Source of the DNA: Helicobacter sp. 10-6591
Lineage (GTDB): Bacteria > Campylobacterota > Campylobacteria > Campylobacterales > Helicobacteraceae
DNA: 54,356 bases
Assembly: GCF_003288805.1 (NCBI RefSeq)
Contig: NZ_NHYK01000012.1
Coordinates: 1-54,356, forward strand
Reading direction: 5' to 3'
Shown here: one piece after another, positions 36,904 through 45,572 of the stretch
How the letters are laid out: each line of letters starts with the position of its first letter
Numbering within the stretch: position 1 is the first letter of the stretch
Notes under the pieces: model-generated
Told to the model about the DNA's origin: nothing
Databases searched by the model: none
Seen by the model: the letters and a program-made list of their open reading frames with translations, nothing else
Program-made: the position numbers and the translations under genes

Positions 36904-39039
36904 TTGGATTCTGTATTGAGGATTTTGAAATATCTTTTTTTCTTTTCTCTTGTAGGTATTTTCTGTGGGATATCTCTGTATCTGTATCAGGTTTATTCGG
37001 AAAGCAGAGATGAGATCGCAAACATCAAACAGCATAAAATGGATATTACCACACAGATTTTTGATAGAAAAGAGAGATTGGTCGCAAATCTTTTTGATAA
37101 ACAATACAGACTTTATGCGCATTTCAGCGAAATTCCCCCACGTGTGATTGAAGCACTTTTGGCTGTGGAGGATACACTCTTTTTTGAACATGTTGGGATC
37201 AATCCAGATACTATATCGCGAGCGATGCTGAAAAACGCTCTGAATATGCGTTGGCTTGAAGGTGGTAGCACGCTTACCCAGCAAGTAGTTAAAAATGTGA
37301 TACTCACTTCAGAAAAAACTCTAAAACGGAAAATAAAAGAGGCAATGTTTGCTGTATTGCTTGAGCGAGAATTAAGCAAAGAAGAGATTTTAGAAATTTA
37401 TTTGAACTACATTTTCTTAGGACATGGTTATTATGGAATCAAAACAGCCGCACTTGGCTATTTCCATAAAAACCTCAATGAATTGAGTCTGAAAGAAATA
37501 TCCATGCTTGTAGGTTTACCAAAAGCACCTAGCACTTATGATCCGACAAAAAATTTGCACTATTCTCTAGGTAGAGCAAATAGTATTTTGGCCCGTATGC
37601 TTGATATCGGGTGGATTTCACAAGAAGAATATGATCTAGGAATAAAAGAGATTCCAGAAATTTATGACGAAAGTCTTACTCAGAATCTTGCACCCTATGT
37701 CGTCGATGAGGTTGTACGACAGCTAACTCCGATGTATCCAGACTTAAAAACAGCAGGATACAAAATAAAACTCAATATCGATCTAGACTACCAGAATATC
37801 GCACAGGAAGCTTTGCGCTATGGTTACAGTAAAATCAATGCACGATTGCTAGAAAAATATCCAACTTATTTCAAACAAAGAGAATCTGTCCAAGATTCAC
37901 AAGAACATCAACAACAGGATTTGGTGCATACACAAAGCACTTCAAAACTCCCAGATGGCGTCAAAGAATTACTAGAAATTGACACTACTCCTGCATATCC
38001 AAAAAAGGCTGGAGAGCTCAATGGGGCGATTGTGATTACAGAATCGCAAACCGGCAAGATTCTAGCCTTAGTTGGAGGGGTGGATTACAAACGCTCTCCG
38101 TTTAATCGTGCCACGCAAACCAAGAGGCAATTTGGCTCAAGCATCAAGCCTTTTATCTATATGCTTGCTTTTGATAGAGGCTATTCTCCTGCGTGGAAGA
38201 TCACAGATGCACCAAGACGTTTTGGCATAGAATCAAATATAGAAAATATAAAGAATATAAAAAATGCCAACAAGGAAACGGAAGAAGATATTTGGATACC
38301 TAAGAATGTCGGGGCGTATGGTGGGCTTGTGAGTTTGCATTATGCCTTGCAACATTCTGCGAATCTGGCGACTATCAATCTGGTAAACCAGATTGGTTTT
38401 GATTTTATTTACCGCGGGCTTATTGATTTTGGCTTCCAGAATGTTCCAAAAGATATGTCCATTGTTCTTGGGAGTCTTAGCCTTTCTCCGCTTGATGCAG
38501 CAAGGGAGTATTCTTTGTTTTCAAACTATGGCACAATGCTCACACCCCGACTGATAGATTCTCTTGTGACACAGGATGGTGAAGTTTATGAATTCCCTCT
38601 TGTATCCAATGAATATACACAGCCAAAACAGGCATTTCTGATTATAGATATTTTGCGTGATGTCGTTAATCGTGGTACAGGATCCCGAGCGCGCTTGCAA
38701 AATATCGAAATTGCAGGTAAGACAGGAACTTCCAACCAAAATATTGATGCTTGGTTTTGCGGATTTTCACCTAGTATCCAAACAGTTATCTGGTATGGTC
38801 GGGATGATAATACCCCAATTGGTCCAGCAGAAACAGGCGGTATAGTAGCACCTCCAGCCAGTGCGTATTTTTTTAGCAAGCTTTTAGAGATAGAACCTGG
38901 AATCAAAAGAAAATTCCACACACCCCAAGGGGTGATTAAAAAAACTTTAGATGATGGCGAATATCTTTATACCAATACTTCTAAGTTACCAAGCCAGCCA
39001 CCTAATTCATCAAATGCCGATGAGGATTTGATTTTTTAG
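36904..39039 (+). CDS. pbp1A: Penicillin-binding protein 1A (bifunctional peptidoglycan synthase)
   Basis: This 711-aa class A PBP has one N-terminal membrane anchor (LKYLFFFSLVGIFCGISLYL). The GT51 glycosyltransferase domain has VEDTLFFEHVGI and GGSTLTQQVVKNV (about residues 78-125). The transpeptidase domain has GSSIKPF with the active serine, QHSANLATINL (SxN) and GKTGTSNQN (KTG). The track is complete. Start choice is uncertain: TTG 36904 is the longest, with TTG at 36916 and 36925 as alternatives and no strong Shine-Dalgarno. It polymerises and crosslinks peptidoglycan in the periplasm. Confidence 0.93.
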   Translation: MDSVLRILKYLFFFSLVGIFCGISLYLYQVYSESRDEIANIKQHKMDITTQIFDRKERLVANLFDKQYRLYAHFSEIPPRVIEALLAVEDTLFFEHVGINPDTISRAMLKNALNMRWLEGGSTLTQQVVKNVILTSEKTLKRKIKEAMFAVLLERELSKEEILEIYLNYIFLGHGYYGIKTAALGYFHKNLNELSLKEISMLVGLPKAPSTYDPTKNLHYSLGRANSILARMLDIGWISQEEYDLGIKEIPEIYDESLTQNLAPYVVDEVVRQLTPMYPDLKTAGYKIKLNIDLDYQNIAQEALRYGYSKINARLLEKYPTYFKQRESVQDSQEHQQQDLVHTQSTSKLPDGVKELLEIDTTPAYPKKAGELNGAIVITESQTGKILALVGGVDYKRSPFNRATQTKRQFGSSIKPFIYMLAFDRGYSPAWKITDAPRRFGIESNIENIKNIKNANKETEEDIWIPKNVGAYGGLVSLHYALQHSANLATINLVNQIGFDFIYRGLIDFGFQNVPKDMSIVLGSLSLSPLDAAREYSLFSNYGTMLTPRLIDSLVTQDGEVYEFPLVSNEYTQPKQAFLIIDILRDVVNRGTGSRARLQNIEIAGKTGTSNQNIDAWFCGFSPSIQTVIWYGRDDNTPIGPAETGGIVAPPASAYFFSKLLEIEPGIKRKFHTPQGVIKKTLDDGEYLYTNTSKLPSQPPNSSNADEDLIF

Positions 39040-39099
39040 CTTGCTTTCAAAGACATTTTGGCAGAATCACACAATTTTAAGACTCATTAAGGAAAGAGT

Positions 39100-39336
39100 T
39101 TGGGCGCAGAAGTTATAGTACTCATGCTTACGGTTTCGTTGATTCTAGGGTTTTTTGGATTGCTTGCATTTCTTTGGGGGCTTAGAAATGGGCAATTTGA
39201 TGATGAAAATAAAATGATGGAGGGTGTGCTTTTTGATTCCCCTGATGATTTAAATAAAATGATCAATCAAAACCATAAGCGGGATTTTTTACAACATTTG
39301 CCAGCACATAAATCACAACACAAGGAGAGAATATGA
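39100..39336 (+). CDS. ccoS: cbb3-type cytochrome oxidase maturation protein CcoS
   Basis: A 78-aa protein with one membrane segment (VIVLMLTVSLILGFFGLLAFLWGL) followed by NGQFDDENKMMEGVLFD, close to the CcoS/FixS signature in which the helix is followed by GQFDDxxxxxxxxLFDD. CcoS is needed to assemble the haem-copper centre of cbb3 oxidase, the only terminal oxidase type in Helicobacter. The start is TTG at 39100 after AAGGAAAG. The stop overlaps fqrB as ATGA. Confidence 0.83.
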   Translation: MGAEVIVLMLTVSLILGFFGLLAFLWGLRNGQFDDENKMMEGVLFDSPDDLNKMINQNHKRDFLQHLPAHKSQHKERI

Positions 39337-40307
39337 GTGATGTCTATGATATTGCCATTGTTGGTGGTGGTCCAGGTGGAATAGCTTCGGCTATAGAGGG
39401 TGTGGGTCTAGGAATAAAAAATGTCATTGTGTTTGAAAAAGGTGAGAGTCATTTCACTACAATCCGTCAATTTTATAAAGATGGAAAGCGCGTAGATAAA
39501 GACTATAAGGGGCAACAAGTCGAGTTAAGTGGGAACATTTCTTTTTTTGATGGCACAAAAGAAAGCACACTAGATTTGTTTGGTGAATTGATTGAATCCA
39601 ACCATATCAACATACGTTTCAAAAATGAAATAGAATCTATACAAAAAGTTGATGGTATTTTTCTGATACGCACTGCAGCAGGAGAAGAATACAGATCGCG
39701 ATTTGTTGTTATTGCTATTGGCAAAATGGGTCAGCCAAATAAGCCCAGTTATCTCATTCCATCGTCTATCCGTAAAAAAATCCAATACAATGCGAACAAC
39801 ATAGAATCTCATGAAAAACTGCTTGTTGTCGGTGGAGGAAATTCCGCGGTGGAGTATGCAAATTTTCTTGCTCAAAGCAATGATACGACACTAAATTACC
39901 GTAGAAACGAATTTAGCAGAGTGAATGAGATAAACCTCAAGCAACTGCAAGATTCTATAGAATCTCAAAAGCTTAAGGCTCGCTTGGGAGTGGATATTGA
40001 AGGGTTGGAGGATGATGAAGGAAAGGTAAAAGTCAATTTTACAGACAAGAGCAGTGAGACTTTTGATAGGGTAGTGTATGCTATTGGTGGAGCCGCACCT
40101 ATTGATTTTTTGGGAAAATGCAATCTAGAGCTTGATGAAGCTGGTGTGCCTATTTCGCATAATTATGAGAGTTCGATTGAGAATCTTTTTATCGCTGGAG
40201 ATATTTTATTAAAGAGCGGTGGTTCGATTGCTGCTGCTCTTAATCACGGCTATGAGATTGTGCTTGAGATTAAAAAGCGTCTTGATTCTCTAGGTGTGGA
40301 ATCTTAA
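39333..40307 (+). CDS. fqrB: FqrB-like NADPH:flavodoxin oxidoreductase (thioredoxin-reductase fold)
   Basis: This 324-aa two-dinucleotide-binding flavoprotein has the FAD site IAIVGGGPGGIASAIEG (about residues 6-22) and the NADPH site LLVVGGGNSAVEYANFLA (about 166-183), then LFIAGDILLKSGGSIAAAL. It lacks the CxxC of thioredoxin reductase. Motifs such as KRVDKDYKGQ, AIGKMGQPN and LNYRRNEFSRVNE match H. pylori FqrB, which moves electrons between NADPH and flavodoxin and couples with POR. The porGDAB operon at 13897-17076 supplies the partner. Confidence 0.88.
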   Translation: MSDVYDIAIVGGGPGGIASAIEGVGLGIKNVIVFEKGESHFTTIRQFYKDGKRVDKDYKGQQVELSGNISFFDGTKESTLDLFGELIESNHINIRFKNEIESIQKVDGIFLIRTAAGEEYRSRFVVIAIGKMGQPNKPSYLIPSSIRKKIQYNANNIESHEKLLVVGGGNSAVEYANFLAQSNDTTLNYRRNEFSRVNEINLKQLQDSIESQKLKARLGVDIEGLEDDEGKVKVNFTDKSSETFDRVVYAIGGAAPIDFLGKCNLELDEAGVPISHNYESSIENLFIAGDILLKSGGSIAAALNHGYEIVLEIKKRLDSLGVES

Positions 40308-40309
40308 GC

Positions 40310-41062
40310 ATGAAACTTGTTTCTTGGAATGTCAATGGGCTTCGGGCGTGTATGAATAAGGGCTTTATGGAGTTTTTTGACAGGATTGATGCGGATGTGT
40401 TTTGTATCCAAGAATCCAAAATGCAACCAGATCAGGCCACTTTTGATTTCCCAAACTATAAGCAATACTGGAATAGCGCGCATAAAAAGGGATACTCTGG
40501 AGTAGCAATATTTAGCAAAACAGAGCCTCTCAATGTAATGTATGACATGGGGATAGCTCACCATGATACAGAAGGGCGTATTATCACCGCGGAATATGAG
40601 AATTTCTCTCTGGTGAATGTTTATACACCAAATTCAAAGCGTGAGTTAGAACGTTTAGAATATCGCATGGAGTGGGAAAATGACTTTCGTATCTTTGTTA
40701 AAGATTTAGAAAAGAGCAAACCTGTAGTTATCTGTGGCGATCTGAATGTTGCGCACAAAGAGATAGATTTAAAAAACCCCAAAACCAACCGTCGCAATGC
40801 TGGGTTTACAGATGAGGAACGTGAGAAGTTTAGTTTGCTTTTACAATCAGGTTTTATAGATACTTTTCGCTATTTTTATCCCGACAAAGAAGGTGCATAT
40901 ACTTGGTGGAGTTATATGGGAAAAGCACGAGAGAAAAACACAGGTTGGCGGATTGATTACTTCTTGTGCTCGAAAACATTGGATTCACGATTAAGAAGTG
41001 CTAGCATTTATCCTGAAGTAATGGGAAGTGATCATTGTCCTGTGGGATTAGAGATTTTATGA
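40310..41062 (+). CDS. xthA: Exodeoxyribonuclease III
   Basis: XthA is an AP endonuclease and 3'-5' exonuclease for base-excision repair. The 250-aa protein has the EEP-family motifs: LVSWNVNGLRA, CIQESKM with the metal-binding Glu, VICGDLNVAHKEIDLKNP, and the C-terminal WRIDYFLCSK and GSDHCPVGLEI with the catalytic Asp-His. It starts 2 bp after fqrB. Confidence 0.95.
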   Translation: MKLVSWNVNGLRACMNKGFMEFFDRIDADVFCIQESKMQPDQATFDFPNYKQYWNSAHKKGYSGVAIFSKTEPLNVMYDMGIAHHDTEGRIITAEYENFSLVNVYTPNSKRELERLEYRMEWENDFRIFVKDLEKSKPVVICGDLNVAHKEIDLKNPKTNRRNAGFTDEEREKFSLLLQSGFIDTFRYFYPDKEGAYTWWSYMGKAREKNTGWRIDYFLCSKTLDSRLRSASIYPEVMGSDHCPVGLEIL

Positions 41063-41126
41063 AGTTGTTCGTATTGTTGTTTAAAAAAATATTGTGTAGG
41101 GTTGTGTCACTCATTTAGGTTATTTA

Positions 41127-41813
41127 ATGAAGTATTGTGTATTAGCTCTTTTGTTTGCATATGCTAATGCTCTTAGTTTCCAAAGTGTCAAAAAAGAATT
41201 AAAAATACTTTACTCGAGATTAGACCAAAGCTACCATAAAGATTTTTATTGCCAAGCACCTTTTGAGATTATCTCTAGAAAAAATAAGATTATCCTCAAA
41301 CTCATTCCCGGCAAATACTATTCTCCACGAAAAAACCATAAGCCACAAACAATAGATTGGGAGCATATCATGCCAGCTGCTGTTTTTGGCAAGAAATTGA
41401 GATGCTGGAATAAAGGCGGACGCAAGGCATGTCAAAAAGATGCAAGATTTGTGCGCATGGAATCTGATATCCAAAATATCGTTCCAGTCATTAGTGAAAT
41501 AAACAATGACAGAAGCTCTTATTCTTATGCGACATCAACAGATGATTTACCTTACACACAGTATGGTAATTGCAAGGTTTATACGGATTTTAAAAACGCG
41601 AGATTCTATCCAGCACATTATTCTTTGGGCTATATTGCAAGAAGTTATTTGTATATGATCAGAACTTATAATATCTCCATTCCAGAAGAGGAACTCAAGC
41701 AAATTAAAGAGTGGGATAAAATGTATCCGCCAACAGCTAAAGAGCAGTTCCTACGCACGCAACTCCATATCCTGCAAAACAAAATATTGTTCCAAGAAAC
41801 CCAGAAGCGTTGA
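41127..41813 (+). CDS. Secreted endonuclease I (EndA/Dns family)
   Basis: The 228-aa protein has a short signal peptide (MKYCVLALLFAYANA, probable cleavage after ANA). The endonuclease I features are TIDWEHIMPAAVFG with the catalytic His, RMESDIQNIVPVISEINNDRS (the D..N.vP..ginN.RS motif), and FYPAHYSLGYIARSYLYM. Family members degrade DNA non-specifically in the periplasm or outside the cell. Four cysteines may form disulfides. It could supply nucleotides or limit natural transformation; the role is inferred. Confidence 0.85.
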   Translation: MKYCVLALLFAYANALSFQSVKKELKILYSRLDQSYHKDFYCQAPFEIISRKNKIILKLIPGKYYSPRKNHKPQTIDWEHIMPAAVFGKKLRCWNKGGRKACQKDARFVRMESDIQNIVPVISEINNDRSSYSYATSTDDLPYTQYGNCKVYTDFKNARFYPAHYSLGYIARSYLYMIRTYNISIPEEELKQIKEWDKMYPPTAKEQFLRTQLHILQNKILFQETQKR

Positions 41814-41814
41814 A

Positions 41815-42825
41815 TTAAAAATGCATAATTTTGCAAGCCTTTGAAAATTCCTTATTTTCTAACACTTTGTGGGATTGCAATACACAGAGGAATTGCTGTA
41901 TTTTACGCTTGGTTATAAATATGGGTTTGAGGTCTTGAGAGCTCAAAATCCCTAAAAACCCACCTTTGTTGTCAAAAAATGCTCGCCCATAAGCAAAGCT
42001 GTCATAAAGAAGCACTTCATCTTTTTTTGTGCGCATTTCTGCTCCATGCACACCATAATGTGCCCGATCATCAAAATCTGCTTGCTTTGTTGGCAATTCT
42101 ATGTTTTTTGGCACGAAGTAATAGTCTTCATCCACATATGCATAAAACACTTTTTGTAGAGATTCTTTATTGGAGATAAATCGCGTCTCTCCCTTGGAAG
42201 GGGTATTTATGCGATTTGGCGCTGCAAACACATCAACAAAATATCGCTTTTCTATCCTGTCGTGATAATAGCTTTTCTCTCTTTGTTGGCAATAATCATC
42301 GGTGTAGGCAATAGTCTCTAGAAGCGCTAAACCCTCCATGACATCAACAGCTTTGAGATGGAGTTTGTGTGTGCAAATAATAAACCGCATGCTGGAATCT
42401 TGCATTCTCGCAAACACAGCTTTTGGAGTAAGTTTCTTGTCATAGACAATATGCGAAGCAGTAAGGAAAAACCCATTTTGTAATAGAGTGCCAAAACCTA
42501 GTCTTTGTGACCCATCATTGAAATACACCTCAATAATCGCATTTGCATAAATCCAATTGGGCAATTTTTCGGAAAGCATATATTGGCTTGCAAGGAAATT
42601 TTCATAAAAGGCTTGCTTGCTGGAGTTTTTGTATTTTTCAGGATCAACAGGTTTTCTTATATTGGAAGTAAATAAAGAGTCCAAACTTTGTTGGATGGAT
42701 GTCTTAGCAGGCTGATTTATAAATTTCTCTATAGAAGCTGAATCCACTTCCTCTAAAGCTACATCACCCCACATACTTGCACACAATAGCAGCATGATAA
42801 GAATACGACCACCAAATTTTGGCAT
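41815..42825 (-). CDS. Secreted trypsin-like-fold protein, probably inactive as a protease
   Basis: This 336-aa protein has a signal peptide (LIMLLLCASMWG). Its core resembles S1/HtrA serine proteases: LGFGTLLQNGFFLTASHIVYDKK has the TASH histidine motif, GLALLE stands in place of the DLALL Asp motif, and YGRAFFDNKGGFLGIL stands where GNSGGPLxxxxGxxxGI is expected. By this hand alignment Asp is replaced by Gly and Ser by Tyr or Gly, so it may be a pseudoprotease. It is convergent with the endonuclease gene (1 bp apart). Confidence 0.6.
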   Translation of the reverse strand: MPKFGGRILIMLLLCASMWGDVALEEVDSASIEKFINQPAKTSIQQSLDSLFTSNIRKPVDPEKYKNSSKQAFYENFLASQYMLSEKLPNWIYANAIIEVYFNDGSQRLGFGTLLQNGFFLTASHIVYDKKLTPKAVFARMQDSSMRFIICTHKLHLKAVDVMEGLALLETIAYTDDYCQQREKSYYHDRIEKRYFVDVFAAPNRINTPSKGETRFISNKESLQKVFYAYVDEDYYFVPKNIELPTKQADFDDRAHYGVHGAEMRTKKDEVLLYDSFAYGRAFFDNKGGFLGILSSQDLKPIFITKRKIQQFLCVLQSHKVLENKEFSKACKIMHF

Positions 42826-42917
42826 TTTTTCCTCTTACAGACTCTTAAGCTTAAATAATTTGTTATATCGGTAAAATACCGGCCTTTTACACTACCTAAA
42901 GCAATCCAAGGAGATTT

Positions 42918-43430
42918 ATGGAGAATCTAAAGACCTTTGAGATCAAAGAAGATGAGCTATCAAGATTCAACTATGCATTGATTACAACTTCTAAAGGAAA
43001 AATACTCATCAAATTGTTTCCACAAGATGCACCACAGACTGTAACAAACTTCGCCACCCTTGCAGAGAACGGATTTTATGATGGATTAAACTTCCATCGT
43101 GTTATTGCTGGATTTGTAGCACAAGGTGGCTGTCCTATAGGCAATGGCACAGGTGGCCCAGGATATAGAATCAAATGTGAGCTCCAAGATAATCCACACA
43201 AGCACCAAAAAGGCACACTTTCAATGGCACATGCTGGACGCGATACAGGTGGAAGCCAATTTTTTATCTGCTTTGCTGAGCAACCCCATCTCAATGGAGA
43301 GCATACAGTTTTTGGCCGCATACAGCCAAACAAACGAGAAAGCCTTAAAACCTTAGATTCCCTCAAACAAGGCGATAAAATCCTTTCAATCAGAATCTAC
43401 GAAGACGAAGAATCCATCCAAGCAGACTAA
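42918..43430 (+). CDS. ppiA: Cyclophilin-type peptidyl-prolyl cis-trans isomerase
   Basis: The 170-aa cyclophilin has LIKLFPQDAPQTVTNFATLAENGFYDGLNFHRVIAGFVAQGG, with the catalytic Arg in FHR, then GGSQFFICFAEQPHLNGEHTVFGRI. There is no signal peptide, so it should act in the cytoplasm. AAGGAG precedes ATG. Confidence 0.95.
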   Translation: MENLKTFEIKEDELSRFNYALITTSKGKILIKLFPQDAPQTVTNFATLAENGFYDGLNFHRVIAGFVAQGGCPIGNGTGGPGYRIKCELQDNPHKHQKGTLSMAHAGRDTGGSQFFICFAEQPHLNGEHTVFGRIQPNKRESLKTLDSLKQGDKILSIRIYEDEESIQAD

Positions 43431-43466
43431 AACAACACCATATTTTTTAAGACCACAAGGACTTGA

Positions 43467-44786
43467 ATGTTTAGGGATATATTTGTTCTTACTTTGGTTT
43501 CGTCATTCCGATTTTTTGGGCTTTTTATTGCTTTGCCAGCTATTGGACTTTACGCTTCTAGCTTCCAGACAAGTGTATTTCTAGCTGGAGTAGCTGCTGG
43601 AGGATATGCTATTACACAGATTGTTTTTCAGACTCCTTTTGGAATTTGGAGTGACAAGAGTGATAGAAAGGCCGTCATTATAGTCGGGCTTATAATTTTT
43701 ATCATAGGTTCATTGATCTGTGCATTTTCCACTTCTATTAGCATGCTTATCATCGGTCGTTTTATACAAGGCGCAGGGGCAATTAGTGGGATTATAAGCG
43801 CGCAAATTGCTGATTTAGTGTGTGAAGAAGAACGTACTAAAGCCATGGCCATTATGGGTGTGGGTATTTTTATAAGCTTTATTTTCGCGATGATTTTAGG
43901 ACCCATATTTGCGGCAAATATGGGGCTAAATTCTATTTTTTTCTTGACTGCAGGATTGAATTTTATTGCATTGCTTATTCTCATTTTTAAGGCCAAATCA
44001 AGTCCAAAAGTCAAATATTCCTACCAAGAAAATCGCCTTGGCGTAGTTTTTGCAAACAAGAATTTACAGATTCTTAATTGCAGCGTGTTTTTGCAGAAAT
44101 TTTTCATGATTTTGAGTTTTGTGGTTATGGGCATAGTATTAGAGCAAGTTTTTAGCCTAGAAGAATCACAACTTTGGAAAATTTATGCTCCTGGATCTAT
44201 TTTAGGGCTTCTAGCGCTTGCTCCCGCATCAATTCTTGCGCAGAAAAAAGGCTACTACAAACAAGTATTGTTAGTTGGAGTGGTAATGTTTGCATTGGCC
44301 TATGTTTTGTTTGCTTATGCAATATATGTACAAAATCTTATATTTTTTGTATTCGGGGCATTCGTATTTTTTGTAGGATTTTCCATTCATGAGCCCATTA
44401 TGCAAACACTCGCAAGCCGCTATCCCAAAGCACACCAAAAAGGCGCAGTGCTTGGCTTCTTTACGACACTAGGATTTGTTGGCTCAGCATTTGGAGCAAT
44501 GTGTGGGGGGATAATGTATGAATATTTGGGATTGTATGTTTTATCTATAAGTATTGTAGGTATATGTGCATTTTGGATTTTGCTTATGGTTTGGAAGTTA
44601 GACAATCCCATCCACGACAAAAACCTTTATCTGCCAATGCGTTCTTACAATTTAGAAAATTTCTCATCTTTAAATGATAGAGAAGGTGTAATTGAGTGGT
44701 ATATCAACATCACAGAAGAAATCATAGTGGTCAAATATGATGAGCAAATTATCTCAAAAGACGAAGTGCTCAAGCTTATTGCATAG
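43467..44786 (+). CDS. MFS efflux transporter, YajR-like with C-terminal YAM domain
   Basis: The 439-aa protein has about 12 membrane segments with the MFS motif A GIWSDKSDRKAVI (about residues 56-68) and motif-C-like GIFISFIFAMILGPIF. After the last helix a soluble tail of about 60 residues (NLENFSSLNDREGVIEWYI onward) ends the protein, similar to the ferredoxin-like YAM domain of Escherichia coli YajR. Substrate is unknown; the family is drug/proton antiporter-like. Confidence 0.78.
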   Translation: MFRDIFVLTLVSSFRFFGLFIALPAIGLYASSFQTSVFLAGVAAGGYAITQIVFQTPFGIWSDKSDRKAVIIVGLIIFIIGSLICAFSTSISMLIIGRFIQGAGAISGIISAQIADLVCEEERTKAMAIMGVGIFISFIFAMILGPIFAANMGLNSIFFLTAGLNFIALLILIFKAKSSPKVKYSYQENRLGVVFANKNLQILNCSVFLQKFFMILSFVVMGIVLEQVFSLEESQLWKIYAPGSILGLLALAPASILAQKKGYYKQVLLVGVVMFALAYVLFAYAIYVQNLIFFVFGAFVFFVGFSIHEPIMQTLASRYPKAHQKGAVLGFFTTLGFVGSAFGAMCGGIMYEYLGLYVLSISIVGICAFWILLMVWKLDNPIHDKNLYLPMRSYNLENFSSLNDREGVIEWYINITEEIIVVKYDEQIISKDEVLKLIA

Positions 44787-44829
44787 CCGCAAAATTTATA
44801 CTTTTAAATGAGTTCTAAATTACTTTTTC

Positions 44830-44835
44830 TATAAT
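44830..44835 (+). promoter_or_regulatory. -10 element of arsR
   Basis: TATAAT 30 bp before the arsR ATG, preceded by a T-rich stretch. The leader is short and the Shine-Dalgarno is AAGGAG. Confidence 0.6.
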
Positions 44836-44864
44836 ATTGGCAATCTCTAATCAAGGAGTATCTT

Positions 44865-45563
44865 ATGGAAGAAAATCAAACACTAGAAGTATTGATGATA
44901 GAAGATGATGTTGAGTTAGCCGAAATCCTAAGTGATTACCTCAAAAAGCACAATATGAATGTTACAAATTATGATGAGCCCTACACAGGTATGAGTGCTG
45001 TAAATGCCAAGCATTTTGATGTCTTGCTTTTAGATTTGACCTTGCCAAATCTCGATGGTTTGGAAGTTTGCAAACGGATAACAAAACAGAAAAATATCCC
45101 TATCATAATTTCATCTGCTAGAGGCGATGTTAATGATAAAGTCAAAGCTCTAGAAGAATACGGTGCTGATGATTACTTGCCAAAACCTTATGATCCAAAA
45201 GAGTTGGTTGCCAGAATCCACTCTCTTTTGCGTCGTTACAGCAAGAGAAATCCAAAAGAACTAGGCAGAGAACAAAATAACGTATTTAGAATCGACAAGC
45301 ACAGCCGAGAGATATTCTTCAAAGACAAAAGGCTAGATCTTACCCGTGCAGAATATGAAATCCTCACATTGCTTATTAGCAAAAAAGGACATGTTTTCTC
45401 GCGCGAAGCCATAGCTATAGAATCAGAATCTATCAATCCAGAGAGCTCAAATAAAAGTATTGATGTCATTATTGGTAGGCTTCGTTCTAAAATAGAAGAA
45501 AATCCCAAAAATCCACGATATATAATCTCTGTTCGGGGAGTAGGCTATAAGCTTGAGGTATAA
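44865..45563 (+). CDS. arsR: OmpR-family response regulator ArsR (acid response)
   Basis: The 232-aa regulator has a receiver domain ([16 protein letters not shown], phospho-Asp in [15 protein letters not shown], Lys in [11 protein letters not shown]) and an OmpR/PhoB winged helix ending [39 protein letters not shown] and [23 protein letters not shown] follow H. pylori ArsR, which controls acid-induced and urease genes through the kinase ArsS. In H. pylori arsS lies next to arsR, but here the following gene is a convergent ankyrin gene, so the kinase must be elsewhere or absent. Confidence 0.92.
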   Translation: MEENQTLEVLMIEDDVELAEILSDYLKKHNMNVTNYDEPYTGMSAVNAKHFDVLLLDLTLPNLDGLEVCKRITKQKNIPIIISSARGDVNDKVKALEEYGADDYLPKPYDPKELVARIHSLLRRYSKRNPKELGREQNNVFRIDKHSREIFFKDKRLDLTRAEYEILTLLISKKGHVFSREAIAIESESINPESSNKSIDVIIGRLRSKIEENPKNPRYIISVRGVGYKLEV

Positions 45564-45572
45564 ATTAAGTCC

